A stretch of 64,000 nucleotides of DNA from an uncultured Pseudomonadota bacterium (GCA_903919315.1 CAIXHP010000020.1:1-64000); one strand, 5' to 3'. Counted from the stretch's first letter, positions 1 to 11,917 are shown. Numbers and translations are program-made. The notes: generated by a model not told the origin, from the sequence alone.

Positions 1-1
1 A

Positions 2-127
2 GGCCTCGAAACTCTCGCAAGGCTCCTCGCCGGAGCAGAAAACGAAGCCCAAAAAATATTCTTTACCGCCCCCTCAGCCCCCAAAAGACAACCTAACATG
101 CTGATATTACAGGGTGTTCAAAAATGA
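2..127 (+). CDS. Possible C-terminal end of an upstream gene (partial)
   Basis: Frame 2 is open from the window edge to a TGA at 125-127 and encodes about 41 residues, beginning GLETLARLLAGAENEAQK. The start of this stretch looks like ordinary helical protein sequence, unlike the other two frames. It would overlap or abut the next gene, as coupled genes often do. There is too little sequence to assign a family, and the coding status is an inference from composition only. Confidence 0.35.
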   Translation, partial: GLETLARLLAGAENEAQKIFFTAPSAPKRQPNMLILQGVQK

Positions 128-998
128 GTCCGGTACTATGTGTTGCGCCTACAGTAGGACTATCGCCAGACATTTTTTTAACGCCAGTCCCGATATAAAT
201 TTATACACGGCAACGGCGGTCGAAGGCCCCAAGGCCATGGAACCGATTGGAAACCCTAACGCTCATACCTACCTGCTCGTTACAGATGGTCGGCAAGGAT
301 ATATCGTTGACGGCACAATCTCACAATTTTTCAGCCAATTTGAAGATTTAAGCGCCGAGGTTCTTGGCATTAGACAGTCCTACTTCGTCGGAACGCGCGA
401 CGAACTCAGACGGTTAACGGCAAAGGCATCGGAAAACACGCTTCGCTATGCTCGAGAATATGGATCCGCTTTTGGCATTGATGCCAGCAAGATCAGGTCG
501 CTATCGGATTTAGATGTAAAAACCCCGGCGGACAGGGATATTCTGAATAAACTGTTTGCCTACAATCTCGTGCCAAGAGATGGGACTTCGGCACCACCGA
601 TATGGAACGGAATATGCTCCGTCCACCCCGATTATGTGCCCCAACCAAAAACCAACCCCGGCTATCCCATCATTATAGGCGGACATGTGAAATCCCAAAT
701 CTTTGAACGTTCATGGGGAACAAAATCTCGGCTGCAATTCCAGCATGAAGGGCAAGAAATACACATTGATTTGCTCCGCAACGTATTTGCGGGTGAAGTT
801 GCAATCTCACTGATCGGCGTTATAAGCCCACACGAACCCAATAAAGCCAAAAAACGCTGGCGAAACATCGCCATGATTGCCTATCGCAGTAGGCAGAATG
901 AACCAAGCACCATTCCTCTCCTGCCACGCGGTGAAGCAGAAGGTCATCACCCTCGCGCCGTGATCCACCCGCCGCCCAGAACCCGCGAGCCGTCATAG
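114..998 (+). CDS. Unknown protein, possible papain/transglutaminase-like fold
   Basis: This 294-residue protein belongs to no family I recognise. The N-terminal third has the order Cys (MCCAYS), His (NAHTYLLV), Asp ([10 protein letters not shown]), with a hydrophobic strand around His and Asp. That layout is typical of papain-fold enzymes such as NlpC/P60, transglutaminase and arylamine N-acetyltransferase families. The enzymatic reading is inference. There is no signal peptide or membrane segment. GTG at 114 is the first possible start after an in-frame stop; ATG at 138 is the alternative but leaves only one residue before the Cys pair. The last 52 bases overlap the convergent 3' end of mnmA, so the final residues may be unconserved. 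Confidence 0.6.
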   Translation: MFKNESGTMCCAYSRTIARHFFNASPDINLYTATAVEGPKAMEPIGNPNAHTYLLVTDGRQGYIVDGTISQFFSQFEDLSAEVLGIRQSYFVGTRDELRRLTAKASENTLRYAREYGSAFGIDASKIRSLSDLDVKTPADRDILNKLFAYNLVPRDGTSAPPIWNGICSVHPDYVPQPKTNPGYPIIIGGHVKSQIFERSWGTKSRLQFQHEGQEIHIDLLRNVFAGEVAISLIGVISPHEPNKAKKRWRNIAMIAYRSRQNEPSTIPLLPRGEAEGHHPRAVIHPPPRTREPS

Positions 999-2065
999 AC
1001 CACACCCGCTTGCCCCGGAGCCACGCCATAACAAGGCGCAGCCAGTTCAACCGTTCCCGAACCATTGGGGCGAAGCCAAAACCGGGCCTCCTGCGGCGGC
1101 TGGGATGAACGGAGGCGCACTTGCACCGCCAGTCCATCAGCCGGGACCGGATCGCCCAGCCAGTTCATATCGACCAGCCGCACCTCCGACTGCGCCAACG
1201 CCTCGCGCGGCCCGACGATCACGCGATGGTTGGCGGCATCGAGCTTGATGACATAGAGCGGTTCATTGCTGTCGCCGTCGCGCGCGCTGATGTTCAAACC
1301 GCGCCGTTGCCCGACCGTAAAATGAATGATGCCCTCATGCTGGCCCAAGACGCGCCCTTGCTGATCGACAATCGCCCCCGGCTCTATCGCGCCGGGACGC
1401 AGCCTGTTGACCACGCTGGCGTAATCGCCATCCGGCACAAAACAAATATCCTGACTGTCCGGCTTGGTCGCCACCGGGAGTCCGAACCGCTCGGCCAGCG
1501 CCCGTGTGGCGGTCTTGGGCATACCGCCAAGCGGGAAGCGCAAGAACGCCAGTTGCTCCTTCTTTGTGGCAAAAAGGAAATAACTCTGGTCGCGGCTGTC
1601 ATCGACGGCGCGATGGAGTTCCGCGCCGCTCGCGCCCTGAGCATGGCGAACATAGTGGCCTGTGGCCAGAGCGTCCGCGCCCAGATCACGCGCCGTCGCC
1701 AGCAAATCGCCGAACTTCACATTCTGGTTGCATCTCACGCAAGGGATGGGCGTTTCGCCGCGCAGGTAACTGTCGGCGAAATCGTCCATCACGCTTTGCG
1801 AGAACTTGCTTTCGTAATCGAGGATATAGTGCGGGAATCCGACCATCTCCGCCACGCGCCGCGCGTCGTAAATGTCCTGTCCCGCGCAACACGCGCCTTT
1901 CTTTGCCATGGCCAAGCCATGGTCATAGAGTTGCAGCGTGATGCCGACGACATCATAGCCTTCCTCGGCCAACAACGCCGCCGTGACCGAGCTGTCCACG
2001 CCCCCCGACATCGCCACGACCACCCGCGTTTCCTTGGGCGGCTTATCAAAGCCCAGACTGTTCAT
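947..2065 (-). CDS. mnmA: tRNA-specific 2-thiouridylase MnmA
   Basis: MnmA uses ATP and a persulfide relay to thiolate U34 of the tRNAs for Lys, Glu and Gln in the cytoplasm. The 372 residues match the usual family length. The PP-loop SGGVDSS lies at residues 20-26. The first catalytic Cys is in PCVRCN (about 108-113), and the second sits in [10 protein letters not shown] about 100 residues later. The C-terminal tRNA-binding beta-barrel region is present. Its ATG overlaps the stop of the upstream dps gene in an ATGA, so the two are probably co-translated. A tRNA-Glu gene, one of its substrates, is also in this window. Confidence 0.97.
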   Translation of the reverse strand: MNSLGFDKPPKETRVVVAMSGGVDSSVTAALLAEEGYDVVGITLQLYDHGLAMAKKGACCAGQDIYDARRVAEMVGFPHYILDYESKFSQSVMDDFADSYLRGETPIPCVRCNQNVKFGDLLATARDLGADALATGHYVRHAQGASGAELHRAVDDSRDQSYFLFATKKEQLAFLRFPLGGMPKTATRALAERFGLPVATKPDSQDICFVPDGDYASVVNRLRPGAIEPGAIVDQQGRVLGQHEGIIHFTVGQRRGLNISARDGDSNEPLYVIKLDAANHRVIVGPREALAQSEVRLVDMNWLGDPVPADGLAVQVRLRSSQPPQEARFWLRPNGSGTVELAAPCYGVAPGQAGVVYDGSRVLGGGWITARG

Positions 2066-2535
2066 GCCAACTGGCTGCGCAGCATCCAGATGATTTTGTC
2101 GTGAGCCTGCAAACGCTGCACCATCAAATCTTCCGTCCCCGCATCGTCGATGTCGTCGGCGTACTCGGCGGCCATAATGATGCGCGCGCGTACCAGTTGG
2201 TGCGACTGCAACAAATCCTTGACCATCGCCTCGGCCTTGAGCGGCTTGTCGTCCGCTTCCTTGATCGCCGTGTTTTGAAGAAAGGCTTCCATGCTGCCGT
2301 CCGGCATCAGGCCGAGAGCGCGAATGCGTTCGGCGATTTCGTCGGCGGCATCAAACAGAGCTTCGTACTGTTCGCCGAAAAGCTTGTGCAGCGGCGCGAA
2401 CAACGGCCCCATTACATTCCAGTGATAGCCGTGCGTCTTCACGCCCAGCACATAGGTATCGCTCAACACCTCGGCAAGGCGCTTGGCCATAGCGGTGTTG
2501 GAATCTTCTTTCCGTGCAGACTTTGATCGGGCCAT
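2062..2535 (-). CDS. dps: Dps/ferritin-like DNA-binding protein
   Basis: Dps proteins form 12-mers that oxidise and store iron with peroxide and protect DNA in starved or stressed cells. The family signature [14 protein letters not shown] is followed by [14 protein letters not shown], which supply the inter-subunit ferroxidase His, Asp and Glu ligands. A short Lys/Arg-rich N-terminus (MARSKSARK) fits DNA contact. I chose the ATG at 2535 because GGGAGG lies six bases upstream; the tracked ORF adds 18 unsupported residues. The product is 157 residues, a normal Dps size. It is the first gene of a dps-mnmA pair sharing an ATGA overlap. Confidence 0.93.
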   Translation of the reverse strand: MARSKSARKEDSNTAMAKRLAEVLSDTYVLGVKTHGYHWNVMGPLFAPLHKLFGEQYEALFDAADEIAERIRALGLMPDGSMEAFLQNTAIKEADDKPLKAEAMVKDLLQSHQLVRARIIMAAEYADDIDDAGTEDLMVQRLQAHDKIIWMLRSQLA

Positions 2536-2735
2536 GAAAAACCTCCCAGCTGGAATGAAACAAACGCGCGGGCCGCAAGGCTGCCGCATGGTTCAACAAA
2601 GGCAGGCAATATAGCACCTGTTGAAGAAAGAGCCTATCCCCGACAAATTCAGTCCGAAAGCGCTAAATCCCTACAAAGATAAGGCGCAATTGACCCTCGG
2701 CTATAGCCGATGGTGACGGTTCCCAACAGGAGACT

Positions 2736-3653
2736 CTAAGCTATCCGCTGCGCCGTCTCGGCGTGCGGCACGTCCAGCAGCGCTTGCACCATCGCGTCCT
2801 TGACGAGCTTTTCGGTGTGTTTCAGCACCGGCACCAAAGGCAGACGCAGTTCGTTGCGGCATTTGCCGAGCAGCGAAGCAGCAAATTTCACGGGGCCGGG
2901 CGAGCTTTCGGCGAACAGGGCTTCGGCCAGCGGAGCCAACTGCGCGTTCGCGCGTTGCGCCGTTGCGATGTCGCCCGAACGCCACGCGTTCTGCATTTGC
3001 GCGCAAAGTGCAGGCGCGATGTTGGACACCACCGAGATGCACCCCGTCCCGCCCTGCGCCAGAAAGGGCAGCGCCGTGTCGTCGTTGCCGGAAAGCTGGA
3101 TGAACTTTTCACCGCAAAGCTGGCGGGTTTTCTGAATCCGGCCCAAATCGCCGGTTGCGTCCTTGATGCCGATGATTCGCGGCAACTCGGCCAGACGCGC
3201 CACGGTCTCGACGCTCAGGCTCACGACCGTACGCCCCGGAACGTTGTAAAGGATGATCGGCAAGCCGCTGCGGTCGTGGATGGTTTTGAAATGCTGGTAC
3301 AGGCCTTCCTGCGTCGGCTTATTGTAATAGGGGACGACATGCAGCGCGGCATCGGCACCGAGAAGCTCGGCGCGGCGCGTGGATTGGACGGCGAATTCGG
3401 TGGCGTTCGAGCCGCATCCGGCGATCACAGGAACCTTGCCCTTGGCGACTTCGAGGCAGAGGCGAATGACCTGATCGTCTTCTTCCTCGGTCAAAGTCGG
3501 GGTTTCGCCCGTCGTGCCGCAGGGCACCACCGCATGGGTGCCTTCATCAAGCTGCCATTGCACGAAGTCCTGAAAAGCTTTGCCGTCCACCGCGCCGTTC
3601 TTAAAAGGCGTAATCAGGGCCGTTATCGAACCGTGAAGCGGCGTGGTCATCAT
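2736..3653 (-). CDS. dapA: 4-hydroxy-tetrahydrodipicolinate synthase
   Basis: DapA condenses pyruvate with aspartate semialdehyde in the first committed step of lysine and diaminopimelate synthesis. The TIM-barrel motifs are all present: CGTTGE (about residues 45-50), the Tyr of LYNVPGRT, the Schiff-base Lys of GIKDATGDL, and SGNDD. I chose the ATG at 3653, preceded by GGGAGA, over the upstream codon of the tracked ORF; the product is about 305 residues. dapB, the next enzyme of the pathway, lies about 35 kb away. The gene is not overlapped by neighbours, and about 200 bases without a gene separate its stop from dps. Confidence 0.96.
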   Translation of the reverse strand: MMTTPLHGSITALITPFKNGAVDGKAFQDFVQWQLDEGTHAVVPCGTTGETPTLTEEEDDQVIRLCLEVAKGKVPVIAGCGSNATEFAVQSTRRAELLGADAALHVVPYYNKPTQEGLYQHFKTIHDRSGLPIILYNVPGRTVVSLSVETVARLAELPRIIGIKDATGDLGRIQKTRQLCGEKFIQLSGNDDTALPFLAQGGTGCISVVSNIAPALCAQMQNAWRSGDIATAQRANAQLAPLAEALFAESSPGPVKFAASLLGKCRNELRLPLVPVLKHTEKLVKDAMVQALLDVPHAETAQRIA

Positions 3654-3838
3654 CGTATGTCTCCCAATGAATAATGGCTCCAGCATCTTAGGCTGCGCCT
3701 ACCCCATCAGGCAAGACACCGAGAATACAGTTCGCATTTTAGACAATTCCATCAAAAACGCCTTGTTTTTCGGGCTGTTATGATTTTCGCAACACCTTTC
3801 CGCTATAGTAACAACATTCAAACAAAGGAGCTATTTCC

Positions 3839-4003
3839 ATGGTATCAGCCGTCTCCGCCTCTGCGCCCCAAGGCGCGATCTCGACTCAGTTGGATCGCGT
3901 ACAGAACGACAGACCCACGGCGGCTGAACCGCCGCATCCGACCGCGCCTCCGCCTCCCCCCGTGGAAGAGTCGCGTGGAGCGAGCGTCGACACGACCGCC
4001 TGA
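3839..4003 (+). CDS. Small proline-rich protein of unknown function (54 aa)
   Basis: This ORF is too short for the track. It begins at an ATG with AAGGAG eight bases upstream and ends at TGA 4001-4003. The product starts MVSAVSASAPQG, has a polar middle and a run PTAPPPPPVEESRG. It has no Cys, no signal peptide and no membrane segment. A strong intrinsic terminator starts about 18 bases after the stop, so this is probably a monocistronic transcription unit. A TATAGT hexamer at 3804 could be a -10 box. I know no homologue. The overlapping 85-residue tracked frame (3780-4037) lacks a ribosome binding site and I read it as a shadow. Confidence 0.55.
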   Translation: MVSAVSASAPQGAISTQLDRVQNDRPTAAEPPHPTAPPPPPVEESRGASVDTTA

Positions 4004-4021
4004 GGGGCTCTCGCGTCGACC

Positions 4022-4062
4022 AACCGGTCTTGCCTGACAGCGCGGCAAGGCCGGTTTTTTTT
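4022..4062 (+). terminator. Intrinsic terminator after the 54-aa ORF
   Basis: The arms AACCGGTCTTGCC and GGCAAGGCCGGTT form a 13-bp stem with one G-U pair around an 8-base loop, followed by eight T residues. It ends the small ORF and isolates the downstream sdh operon. Confidence 0.9.
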
Positions 4063-4160
4063 GTCTTCGGCGTGCGCGTTTTCAGGGCTGTTGCGGATGG
4101 GATTCGTACGTCCTAGGATGAAGGCCCGTTCCCCGCTGGCCCTGATCGAGTCCTCCCCCC

Positions 4161-4586
4161 ATGGTCGCCACCCAACCTACGCCTCCCGTCCGGCCCGAAA
4201 GGCCTTTGTCTCCCCATATTGATCTGTATCGTACGCAGTTCACGCCGATCGTGTCGATTTTGCATCGGCTGACGGGCCTCGCGCTGGCGGGCGGGATGGT
4301 CGTCTTTATCGCGTGGCTTGCCTGTCTGGCATCTGGCCCGACTTGCTACGAATGGATCATGGGGCTGCTGACCTCGCCGGTCGGTCTGTTCTGCCTGTTC
4401 GGGTGGACGTGGTCGCTTTTTTACCATCTAAGCACAGGAGTCCGTCATCTCGTGTGGGACACGGGGCTGTTTCTGGAAGCTTCGCGCGTTGCGCCTTCGG
4501 GACGCATTGTTATTGGCGTGTCCGTCCTGCTCACGCTGGCCGTTTGGCTGAAGTTCCTTGGTAGTGGAGTTTGCCCGTGGCTATAA
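4161..4586 (+). CDS. sdhC: Succinate dehydrogenase cytochrome b556 subunit SdhC
   Basis: SdhC is one of two membrane anchors of complex II and helps bind heme b and ubiquinone. The 141-residue protein shows the family motif SILHRLTG near residue 33 and HLSTGVRHLVWDTG near residue 90, containing the predicted heme-ligand His, with three hydrophobic helices. It opens the sdhCDAB operon. No good Shine-Dalgarno is visible before the ATG, which is preceded by a C-run. Confidence 0.95.
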   Translation: MVATQPTPPVRPERPLSPHIDLYRTQFTPIVSILHRLTGLALAGGMVVFIAWLACLASGPTCYEWIMGLLTSPVGLFCLFGWTWSLFYHLSTGVRHLVWDTGLFLEASRVAPSGRIVIGVSVLLTLAVWLKFLGSGVCPWL

Positions 4587-4972
4587 AATCCTTTCGCTCT
4601 CCGCTGGGCCGCGCGCGCGGCACCGGCTCTACCGGCCAAGGCACCGATCATTGGTGGCATCAGCGGCTTACTTCGCTCGCGCTCATCCCTCTGGCGCTCT
4701 ATCTCATCGGCACGTTTCTGGCCTATGTCGTTTGGGGCAGAAGCTATGCTTCGGCCAGAGCGTGGCTTCATTCGCCCGTGACGGCGGCGGCGGTGATCTT
4801 GTTGATCGGCGTCGGTTTCCACCACGGCGCGGCGGGACTGCAAGTCATCATCGAAGACTACCTTCATTGCGAAAAGCTGAAAATCGTCGCCCTGATCGCG
4901 GTCAAATTCGCGGCGGGCTTTCTGGCGTTGATCGGCATTCTCGCCGTCTTGAAAATTTTGTTGGGAGCTTAA
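4577..4972 (+). CDS. sdhD: Succinate dehydrogenase membrane anchor SdhD
   Basis: SdhD is the second hydrophobic anchor of complex II. It shows HWWHQRLTSLALIPL before helix 1 and the conserved FHHGAAGLQVIIEDY segment in helix 2, with three predicted helices overall. I prefer the GTG at 4577, which has GGAG seven bases upstream; the TTG at 4571 used by the track has a spacing of only one base. The start lies inside the end of sdhC, so translation is probably coupled. sdhA follows after six bases. Confidence 0.92.
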   Translation: MAIKSFRSPLGRARGTGSTGQGTDHWWHQRLTSLALIPLALYLIGTFLAYVVWGRSYASARAWLHSPVTAAAVILLIGVGFHHGAAGLQVIIEDYLHCEKLKIVALIAVKFAAGFLALIGILAVLKILLGA

Positions 4973-4978
4973 TTCACA

Positions 4979-6769
4979 ATGCCCAAAGCCTATGAATTCA
5001 TCGACCATACCTATGACGTGATCGTCGTCGGCGCGGGCGGCGCGGGTTTGCGCGCCACGTTCGGCATGGCGGAAAAAGGCCTCAAGACCGCCTGCATCAC
5101 CAAAGTCTTTCCCACGCGCAGCCACACCGTCGCCGCGCAAGGCGGCATCAGCGCCGCGCTCGGCAACATGGGCGAAGACGACTGGCGCTGGCACATGTAC
5201 GACACGATCAAAGGCTCGGACTGGCTGGGCGATCAAGACGCCATCGAATACATGTGCCGCGAGGCCATGCCCGCCGTGATCGAGCTGGAGCATTACGGCG
5301 TTCCTTTCAGCCGCACGCCCGACGGCAAAATCTATCAGCGCCCCTTTGGCGGCATGACGACGCACTTCGGCGAGGGCATCGCGCAACGCACCTGCGCCGC
5401 CGCCGACCGCACGGGGCACGCCATTCTGCACACGCTGTACCAGCAATCGCTCAAGCATCAGGCCGAGTTCTTCATCGAGTATTTCGCCATTGACCTGATG
5501 ATGGACGACAAGGGCGTTTGCCGGGGTGTCGTCGCGTGGAATCTCGACGATGGGACGCTCCACCGTTTCCGCGCTCATCAGGTGGTGATGGCGACCGGCG
5601 GTTATGGCCGCACCTATTTCTCATGCACCTCGGCGCATACTTGCACAGGTGACGGTAACGCGATGGCGCTTCGTGCGGGACTGCCGTTACAGGATATGGA
5701 ATTCATCCAGTTCCACCCCACGGGTGTTTACGGCGCGGGCTGCCTCATCACCGAAGGCGTGCGCGGCGAAGGCGGCTATGTCACCAACGGCAACGGCGAG
5801 CGGTTCATGGAGCGCTACGCCCCGCATGCCAAAGACCTCGCCAGCCGCGATGTCGTCAGCCGTTCGATGACCATCGAAATCCGCGAGGGACGCGGTTGCG
5901 GGCCGCTCAAGGATCACATCCATCTGCATCTGGAACATCTCGACCCCAAGGTTATTCACGAACGTCTGCCCGGCATCGCCGAAACCGCGCGCGTGTTTGC
6001 GGGCGTGGACGTGACGAAAGCGCCCATCCCCGTTTTGCCCACCGCGCATTACAATATGGGCGGCATCCCCACCAATTTCCGCGCTGAAGTCATCAATCCG
6101 ACGGCCAGCGACCCTGATGCCACTGTGCAAGGCCTTATGGCCATCGGCGAAGCGGCTTGCGTTTCGGTGCATGGCGCGAACCGGCTGGGTTCCAACTCGT
6201 TGCTCGATCTGGTGGTGTTTGGCCGCGCCGCCGCGCAGCGTGCCGCCGAACTGGTCAGGCCGGACAGCCCGCACCGCGAGCTGCCGCCCGACATGGGCGA
6301 CCTCGCGCTGGCGCGGCTCGACCGTTTCCGCCACGCCAAAGGCGATGTCCGCACCGCCGACCTGCGGCTTGAAATGCAAAAGATTATGCAGAGCGAATGC
6401 ACCGTGTTCCGCACCGGCGAGTCACTGGCCGAAGGTCAGAGGAAAATCCGCGCGGCGTGGGCGAAGCGCGACCGGCTCAACGTCACCGATACGTCGTTGG
6501 TGTGGAATTCCGATCTTGTCGAAACGCTGGAACTCGACAATTTGATGTATCAGGCCGTGGCCGCCCTCGATTGCGCCGCCAACCGCACGGAATCGCGCGG
6601 TGCGCATGCCCGCGAGGACTATCCGCAGCGCGACGACGTGAACTGGCTGAAGCACTCCACCGTCTGGATCGATGAAAAGGGCGCCACCAAACTCGGCACC
6701 CGCCCCGTCCACCTGCACACCCTCACCGACGAAGTCAAAGCCGTGCCGCCGAAGGCGCGGGTGTATTGA
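4979..6769 (+). CDS. sdhA: Succinate dehydrogenase flavoprotein subunit SdhA
   Basis: SdhA oxidises succinate to fumarate through covalent FAD on the inner face of the membrane. The 596 residues match alphaproteobacterial SdhA. The Rossmann motif [11 protein letters not shown] lies near residue 17, the flavinylated His is in the SHTVAAQGG segment, and the substrate-site elements [19 protein letters not shown] and [14 protein letters not shown] are intact. Expression would feed electrons to SdhB, encoded ten bases downstream. Confidence 0.98.
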   Translation: MPKAYEFIDHTYDVIVVGAGGAGLRATFGMAEKGLKTACITKVFPTRSHTVAAQGGISAALGNMGEDDWRWHMYDTIKGSDWLGDQDAIEYMCREAMPAVIELEHYGVPFSRTPDGKIYQRPFGGMTTHFGEGIAQRTCAAADRTGHAILHTLYQQSLKHQAEFFIEYFAIDLMMDDKGVCRGVVAWNLDDGTLHRFRAHQVVMATGGYGRTYFSCTSAHTCTGDGNAMALRAGLPLQDMEFIQFHPTGVYGAGCLITEGVRGEGGYVTNGNGERFMERYAPHAKDLASRDVVSRSMTIEIREGRGCGPLKDHIHLHLEHLDPKVIHERLPGIAETARVFAGVDVTKAPIPVLPTAHYNMGGIPTNFRAEVINPTASDPDATVQGLMAIGEAACVSVHGANRLGSNSLLDLVVFGRAAAQRAAELVRPDSPHRELPPDMGDLALARLDRFRHAKGDVRTADLRLEMQKIMQSECTVFRTGESLAEGQRKIRAAWAKRDRLNVTDTSLVWNSDLVETLELDNLMYQAVAALDCAANRTESRGAHAREDYPQRDDVNWLKHSTVWIDEKGATKLGTRPVHLHTLTDEVKAVPPKARVY

Positions 6770-6779
6770 GGAGTTATTG

Positions 6780-7562
6780 ATGGTCGAACTCACCCTTCCC
6801 CCGAATTCCCGTGTTCAGCCCGGCGTGACGCATCCTGCGCCTGAGGGGGCGACGCGGACGAAGACGTTTAAAATTTATCGCTGGTCGCCGGACGACGGAC
6901 AGAACCCGCGCATGGACGAATACACCATCGACCTCGACAAGTGCGGGCCGATGGTGCTGGATGCCATGATCCACATCAAGAACGACATCGACAGCACGCT
7001 GACCTTTCGCCGTTCCTGCCGCGAAGGCATCTGCGGTTCGTGCGCGGCGAACATCGACGGCACCAACACGCTGTCTTGCCTCAAGCCCATCGACGAGATT
7101 AAAGGCGACGTGAAAATTTACCCGCTGCCGCACATGAAAGTGGTCAAAGACCTCGTGCCGGATTTAACGCTGGCCTATGCGCAACTCGCCTCCATCAAGC
7201 CGTGGCTGCAAAGCCAGACCCCGCCGCCGCCCGACCGCGAGCGGTTGCAGTCGCCGGAGGAGCGCGCGAAGCTGGATGGGCTTTATGAATGCATTCTCTG
7301 CTTTTGCTGCTCGACCAGTTGCCCCAGCTATTGGTGGAACACCGAACGCTACCTCGGCCCCGCCGTCCTGTTGCAAGCCTATCGCTGGATCGTGGACAGC
7401 CGCGACGAGATGACGGGCGAGAGGCTCGACAATCTCGAAGACCCGTTCCGGCTGTATCGCTGCCACACCATCATGAACTGCACGCGCACCTGCCCCAAAG
7501 GCCTGAACCCGGCCAAAGCCATTGCGGAAATCAAGAAAATGATGGTCACGCGGCGTGTCTGA
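6780..7562 (+). CDS. sdhB: Succinate dehydrogenase iron-sulfur subunit SdhB
   Basis: SdhB carries electrons from FAD to quinone through three iron-sulfur clusters. The [2Fe-2S] ligands are in CREGICGSC plus a later Cys, and the [4Fe-4S] and [3Fe-4S] ligands are in [12 protein letters not shown] and [14 protein letters not shown]. The real start is the ATG at 6780, with GAGGAG just upstream; the tracked ORF starts 36 codons early inside sdhA. The product is 260 residues. The 3' end overlaps the following Nudix gene by 8 bases. Confidence 0.97.
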   Translation: MVELTLPPNSRVQPGVTHPAPEGATRTKTFKIYRWSPDDGQNPRMDEYTIDLDKCGPMVLDAMIHIKNDIDSTLTFRRSCREGICGSCAANIDGTNTLSCLKPIDEIKGDVKIYPLPHMKVVKDLVPDLTLAYAQLASIKPWLQSQTPPPPDRERLQSPEERAKLDGLYECILCFCCSTSCPSYWWNTERYLGPAVLLQAYRWIVDSRDEMTGERLDNLEDPFRLYRCHTIMNCTRTCPKGLNPAKAIAEIKKMMVTRRV

Positions 7563-8436
7563 GTCCATGAACCCATCCCAAGGCTTCCTCCGCCACATCA
7601 CAGCCTGCACGCGCCATGACCTCAGCCGCTTTACGCCGCTGCGGATCGGTGGGCAGGACATGGGGTGGATCGCACCGGAACTCGCCGACTTGCTAAGCAT
7701 GACCAAGTGGTTCACGCGCCAGCCGCAGGGCGTGGAGCTGCAAGCCTACCCCGAAGATTTCCACCATCGCAGCGCCACGCTTGCCGTGGCGGCGCTTTGG
7801 GTCGCGGAATGTTTCAGTTCTCGCCTGCGCGGCGAAATGTACCCGGTCATTAAGAACTGGGGGGATACGCCTCTGGCCGAAATCGACCGCGCCGCCGTGC
7901 CGTGGTTCGGCGTGCGGGGCTATGGCGTGCATGTGAACGGTTTTGTGCGCCGCGACGACGGCCTCTATATGTGGATCGCCGAGCGCGCCGCCGACCGTCT
8001 GGTTGACCCCGGCAAGCTCGACAACATGATCGGCGGCGGGTTGCCCATCGGTCTGACCGTTGAGGAAAATCTGGCCAAGGAAGCTTGGGAAGAAGCCGCC
8101 GTCCCCGCCAAGCTGGCCGCTACCGCCATCGCCGTCGGGTCGCTCAGTTATAAGGTCGAGATGATGGGCGGTCTGCGCAACGACACGCTCTTTGTTTATG
8201 ACCTTGAACTGCCTGAAGACTTCACGCCCCGCAACACCGATGGCGAGGTTGAGAGATTCACGCTCATGCCGCTGGCGGATGTCGCCGCGATCATCCACGA
8301 CACCGACCGGTTCAAATTCAACTGCAATCTGGTGTTGATCGACTTCATGCTGCGGCACAACTTTATCGGCCCTGACCATCCCGAATACGCCGCCCTCATC
8401 GCCGCCCTCAAACCGCTCCGCGAGCAGCAAGCCTAA
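7555..8436 (+). CDS. Nudix hydrolase with DUF4743-type N-terminal domain
   Basis: The N-terminal half resembles the DUF4743 domain seen in thiamin-pyrophosphokinase-related Nudix proteins. The C-terminal half has a Nudix box written [22 protein letters not shown], with KE in place of the usual RE. Characterised eukaryotic relatives hydrolyse damaged thiamin diphosphate derivatives; that activity here is inference. The GTG start lies eight bases inside sdhB, so the gene is probably co-translated with the sdh operon, though no functional link is obvious. ATG at 7567 is an alternative start. Its TAA stop directly abuts the convergent gluQ stop. Confidence 0.85.
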   Translation: MSESMNPSQGFLRHITACTRHDLSRFTPLRIGGQDMGWIAPELADLLSMTKWFTRQPQGVELQAYPEDFHHRSATLAVAALWVAECFSSRLRGEMYPVIKNWGDTPLAEIDRAAVPWFGVRGYGVHVNGFVRRDDGLYMWIAERAADRLVDPGKLDNMIGGGLPIGLTVEENLAKEAWEEAAVPAKLAATAIAVGSLSYKVEMMGGLRNDTLFVYDLELPEDFTPRNTDGEVERFTLMPLADVAAIIHDTDRFKFNCNLVLIDFMLRHNFIGPDHPEYAALIAALKPLREQQA

Positions 8437-9273
8437 CTATAGGCCGATGGTGCGCCGGACTTCCTCCGCCGTCATGCCTTCGGATCGCAGATGGCGCAAA
8501 GTCACGGCATGGTCGCGTTTGGCGTAGCGATGGCCGGAGGCATCGACCAGCAATTTGTGGTGATGATAGTCCGGCACGGCGTAGCCGAGCAACGCTTGCA
8601 GCAAGCGGTGGAGGTCGGTGGCGCGGAACAAATCCTCGCCGCGCGTTACAAGCGTCACGCCTTGCAGGTGATCGTCCACGGTGACGCTAAGGTGATAGCT
8701 GGTCGGCACGTCGCGACGCGCCAGCACGACATCGCCGAAATCCTGAGGCGTGGCCACGACCTCGCCACGCTCCAAGTCGTGCCAGACGAGCGGGCCCGCC
8801 AGCGCCGTCGCCTTGGCCATATCTAGCCGCCAGTTGGGCGCGGCGCGTTCGTTTCGCAAATGCTCCTGGTCCTCCGACGACAAATGACGGCATGTTCCGG
8901 GGTAAATCGGGCCATCAGGTCCGGCATGAGGGGCCTGCCCCGATGCAGCCGCCTCAGCAGTTACCTCGCGGCGGGTGCAAAAGCAGGGATACAGCAAACC
9001 CATGCTGCGTAGCCGCGCCAGTGCATCCTGATAATCCGTCAGATGTTGTGACTGCCTGCGCACCGGCTCTTCCCAACGCAGTCCCAGCCAGCGCAGGTCT
9101 TCCATCAGATCAGACGTGAACGCGGGCTTGCAACGCACAGGGTCGATGTCTTCGATGCGCAGCAGAAAACGCCCGCCTTCCGTTCGCGCCGCTTGTTCGG
9201 CGAACAGCGCCGAATAAGCGTGTCCTAAATGCAGATGCCCCGTGGGGCTGGGCGCGAAGCGGGTGACAATCAT
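8437..9273 (-). CDS. gluQ: Glutamyl-Q tRNA(Asp) synthetase
   Basis: GluQ-RS attaches glutamate to queuosine at position 34 of tRNA-Asp. It resembles the catalytic half of GluRS without an anticodon-binding domain, and the 278-residue length fits. RFAPSPTGHLHLGH carries the HIGH motif, and Zn-type cysteines lie in YPCFCTRR and YPGTC. The KMSKS loop is weak (HRYAKRD), as is common here. The start at 9273 shares an ATGA with the stop of the TPR gene; the tracked ORF runs 72 codons too far upstream. Queuosine use is also implied by the yhhQ-like gene at the right edge of the window. Confidence 0.94.
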   Translation of the reverse strand: MIVTRFAPSPTGHLHLGHAYSALFAEQAARTEGGRFLLRIEDIDPVRCKPAFTSDLMEDLRWLGLRWEEPVRRQSQHLTDYQDALARLRSMGLLYPCFCTRREVTAEAAASGQAPHAGPDGPIYPGTCRHLSSEDQEHLRNERAAPNWRLDMAKATALAGPLVWHDLERGEVVATPQDFGDVVLARRDVPTSYHLSVTVDDHLQGVTLVTRGEDLFRATDLHRLLQALLGYAVPDYHHHKLLVDASGHRYAKRDHAVTLRHLRSEGMTAEEVRRTIGL

Positions 9274-9922
9274 GGGGGTGACGGCGTTACGCCTTCCGCC
9301 GCTTCCAGCATCGCGGCGCGTTCGAAGTCGGCTCGCGCTTTGCTCTCCTGCCCCAGCTTCGTCCACGCCTGGCCGCGCAAGCGCAAGGCGTCGATCATGT
9401 CCGGCATGATGTCCAAGGCGCGGTTGAGGTCGTCGATAGCGTCCCAAAAGCGTTCGACGGCGGCGCGTTCGGTCGCGCGATCCAGCCACATTTCAGGATC
9501 TTGCGGTTCCAGAATGAGAGCCTTGCCGTACGCCACTTCGGCATTTTTGTGATCGTTGGCGCGCATGTAGGCAAGACCGGCCTGCGTGTACAACGAAGCC
9601 GCGTGTTTGCGGTCCGTCTTGTCACGCGCCGCCGCGAGCGCCGCGAACTCCTGCGCCGCGAAGATCGTGTCGCCGCCATGAAATTGCGCGAATGCGCGGC
9701 ACAGACGCGCACGGTCGCCGCCGCCCTGCTTGAGCCATTGTTCGGCCTGCGCCAGTGTCTCGTCCGGTGTCCGCTCGGCGCGGTGAAGACATTGCGCCAA
9801 CATTTGCTCCGCTAGGCCCGCATCTTCGGCGTGGAGCGTATGGAGGGGGCTATTCGCGCAGAAGAACGCCAAAACGGACAGAAAACAAGCCGCTTGAGCG
9901 CGGCGTTTTCCTGCCGTCACGA

Positions 9923-9926
<4 letters not shown>
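9270..9926 (-). CDS. Exported TPR-repeat protein
   Basis: The 218-residue protein has a basic N-terminus and a hydrophobic stretch ([15 protein letters not shown]), like a signal peptide with possible cleavage near residue 33. Two or three tetratricopeptide units follow; the clearest is [20 protein letters not shown] and the next runs from [18 protein letters not shown]. TPRs are protein-binding scaffolds, so the partner cannot be read here. Its GTG start overlaps the lepA stop (GTGA) and its stop overlaps the gluQ start (ATGA), so it is the middle member of a coupled three-gene unit. Confidence 0.8.
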
Positions 9927-11725
<1,799 letters not shown>

Positions 11726-11864
11726 GGGTTCTCATTTCTCAATTTCACTGCACAAAGACCAGAAAAGCGGCCTGATGACAAGGGGCAGCCCTTGAAACAC
11801 CGCCTGTTTGCGCCTACCACAGCCAGCCCCGTATTAAATGATCCCATAAAAGAAACCAAACGGG

Positions 11865-11884
11865 ATGCCCGCCTGCGCGGGCAT
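11865..11884. repeat. Short GC-rich palindrome
   Basis: ATGCCCGC and GCGGGCAT form an 8-bp hairpin around CTGC, followed by a TGACGGG context. The string CGCGGGCATGAC also occurs at the right end of the larger repeat at 24345, so it may be a solo terminus of the same repeat family. Confidence 0.7.
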
Positions 11885-11917
11885 GACGGGATTTTTGTTT
11901 GAATTCAATCCTCTATC

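Noticed and set aside
2697-2710. Perfect 14-bp palindrome TCGGCTATAGCCGA downstream of dapA
   Set aside because: Single copy, no T run and no gene context to call it an operator or terminator.
3780-4037. 85-residue plus ORF overlapping the small proline-rich gene
   Set aside because: No ribosome binding site, Arg/Pro-rich, and it runs into the terminator stem region; the 54-residue frame has the RBS.
4445-5578. Minus-strand ORF of 377 residues
   Set aside because: It runs antisense across sdhC, sdhD and sdhA, which are certain.
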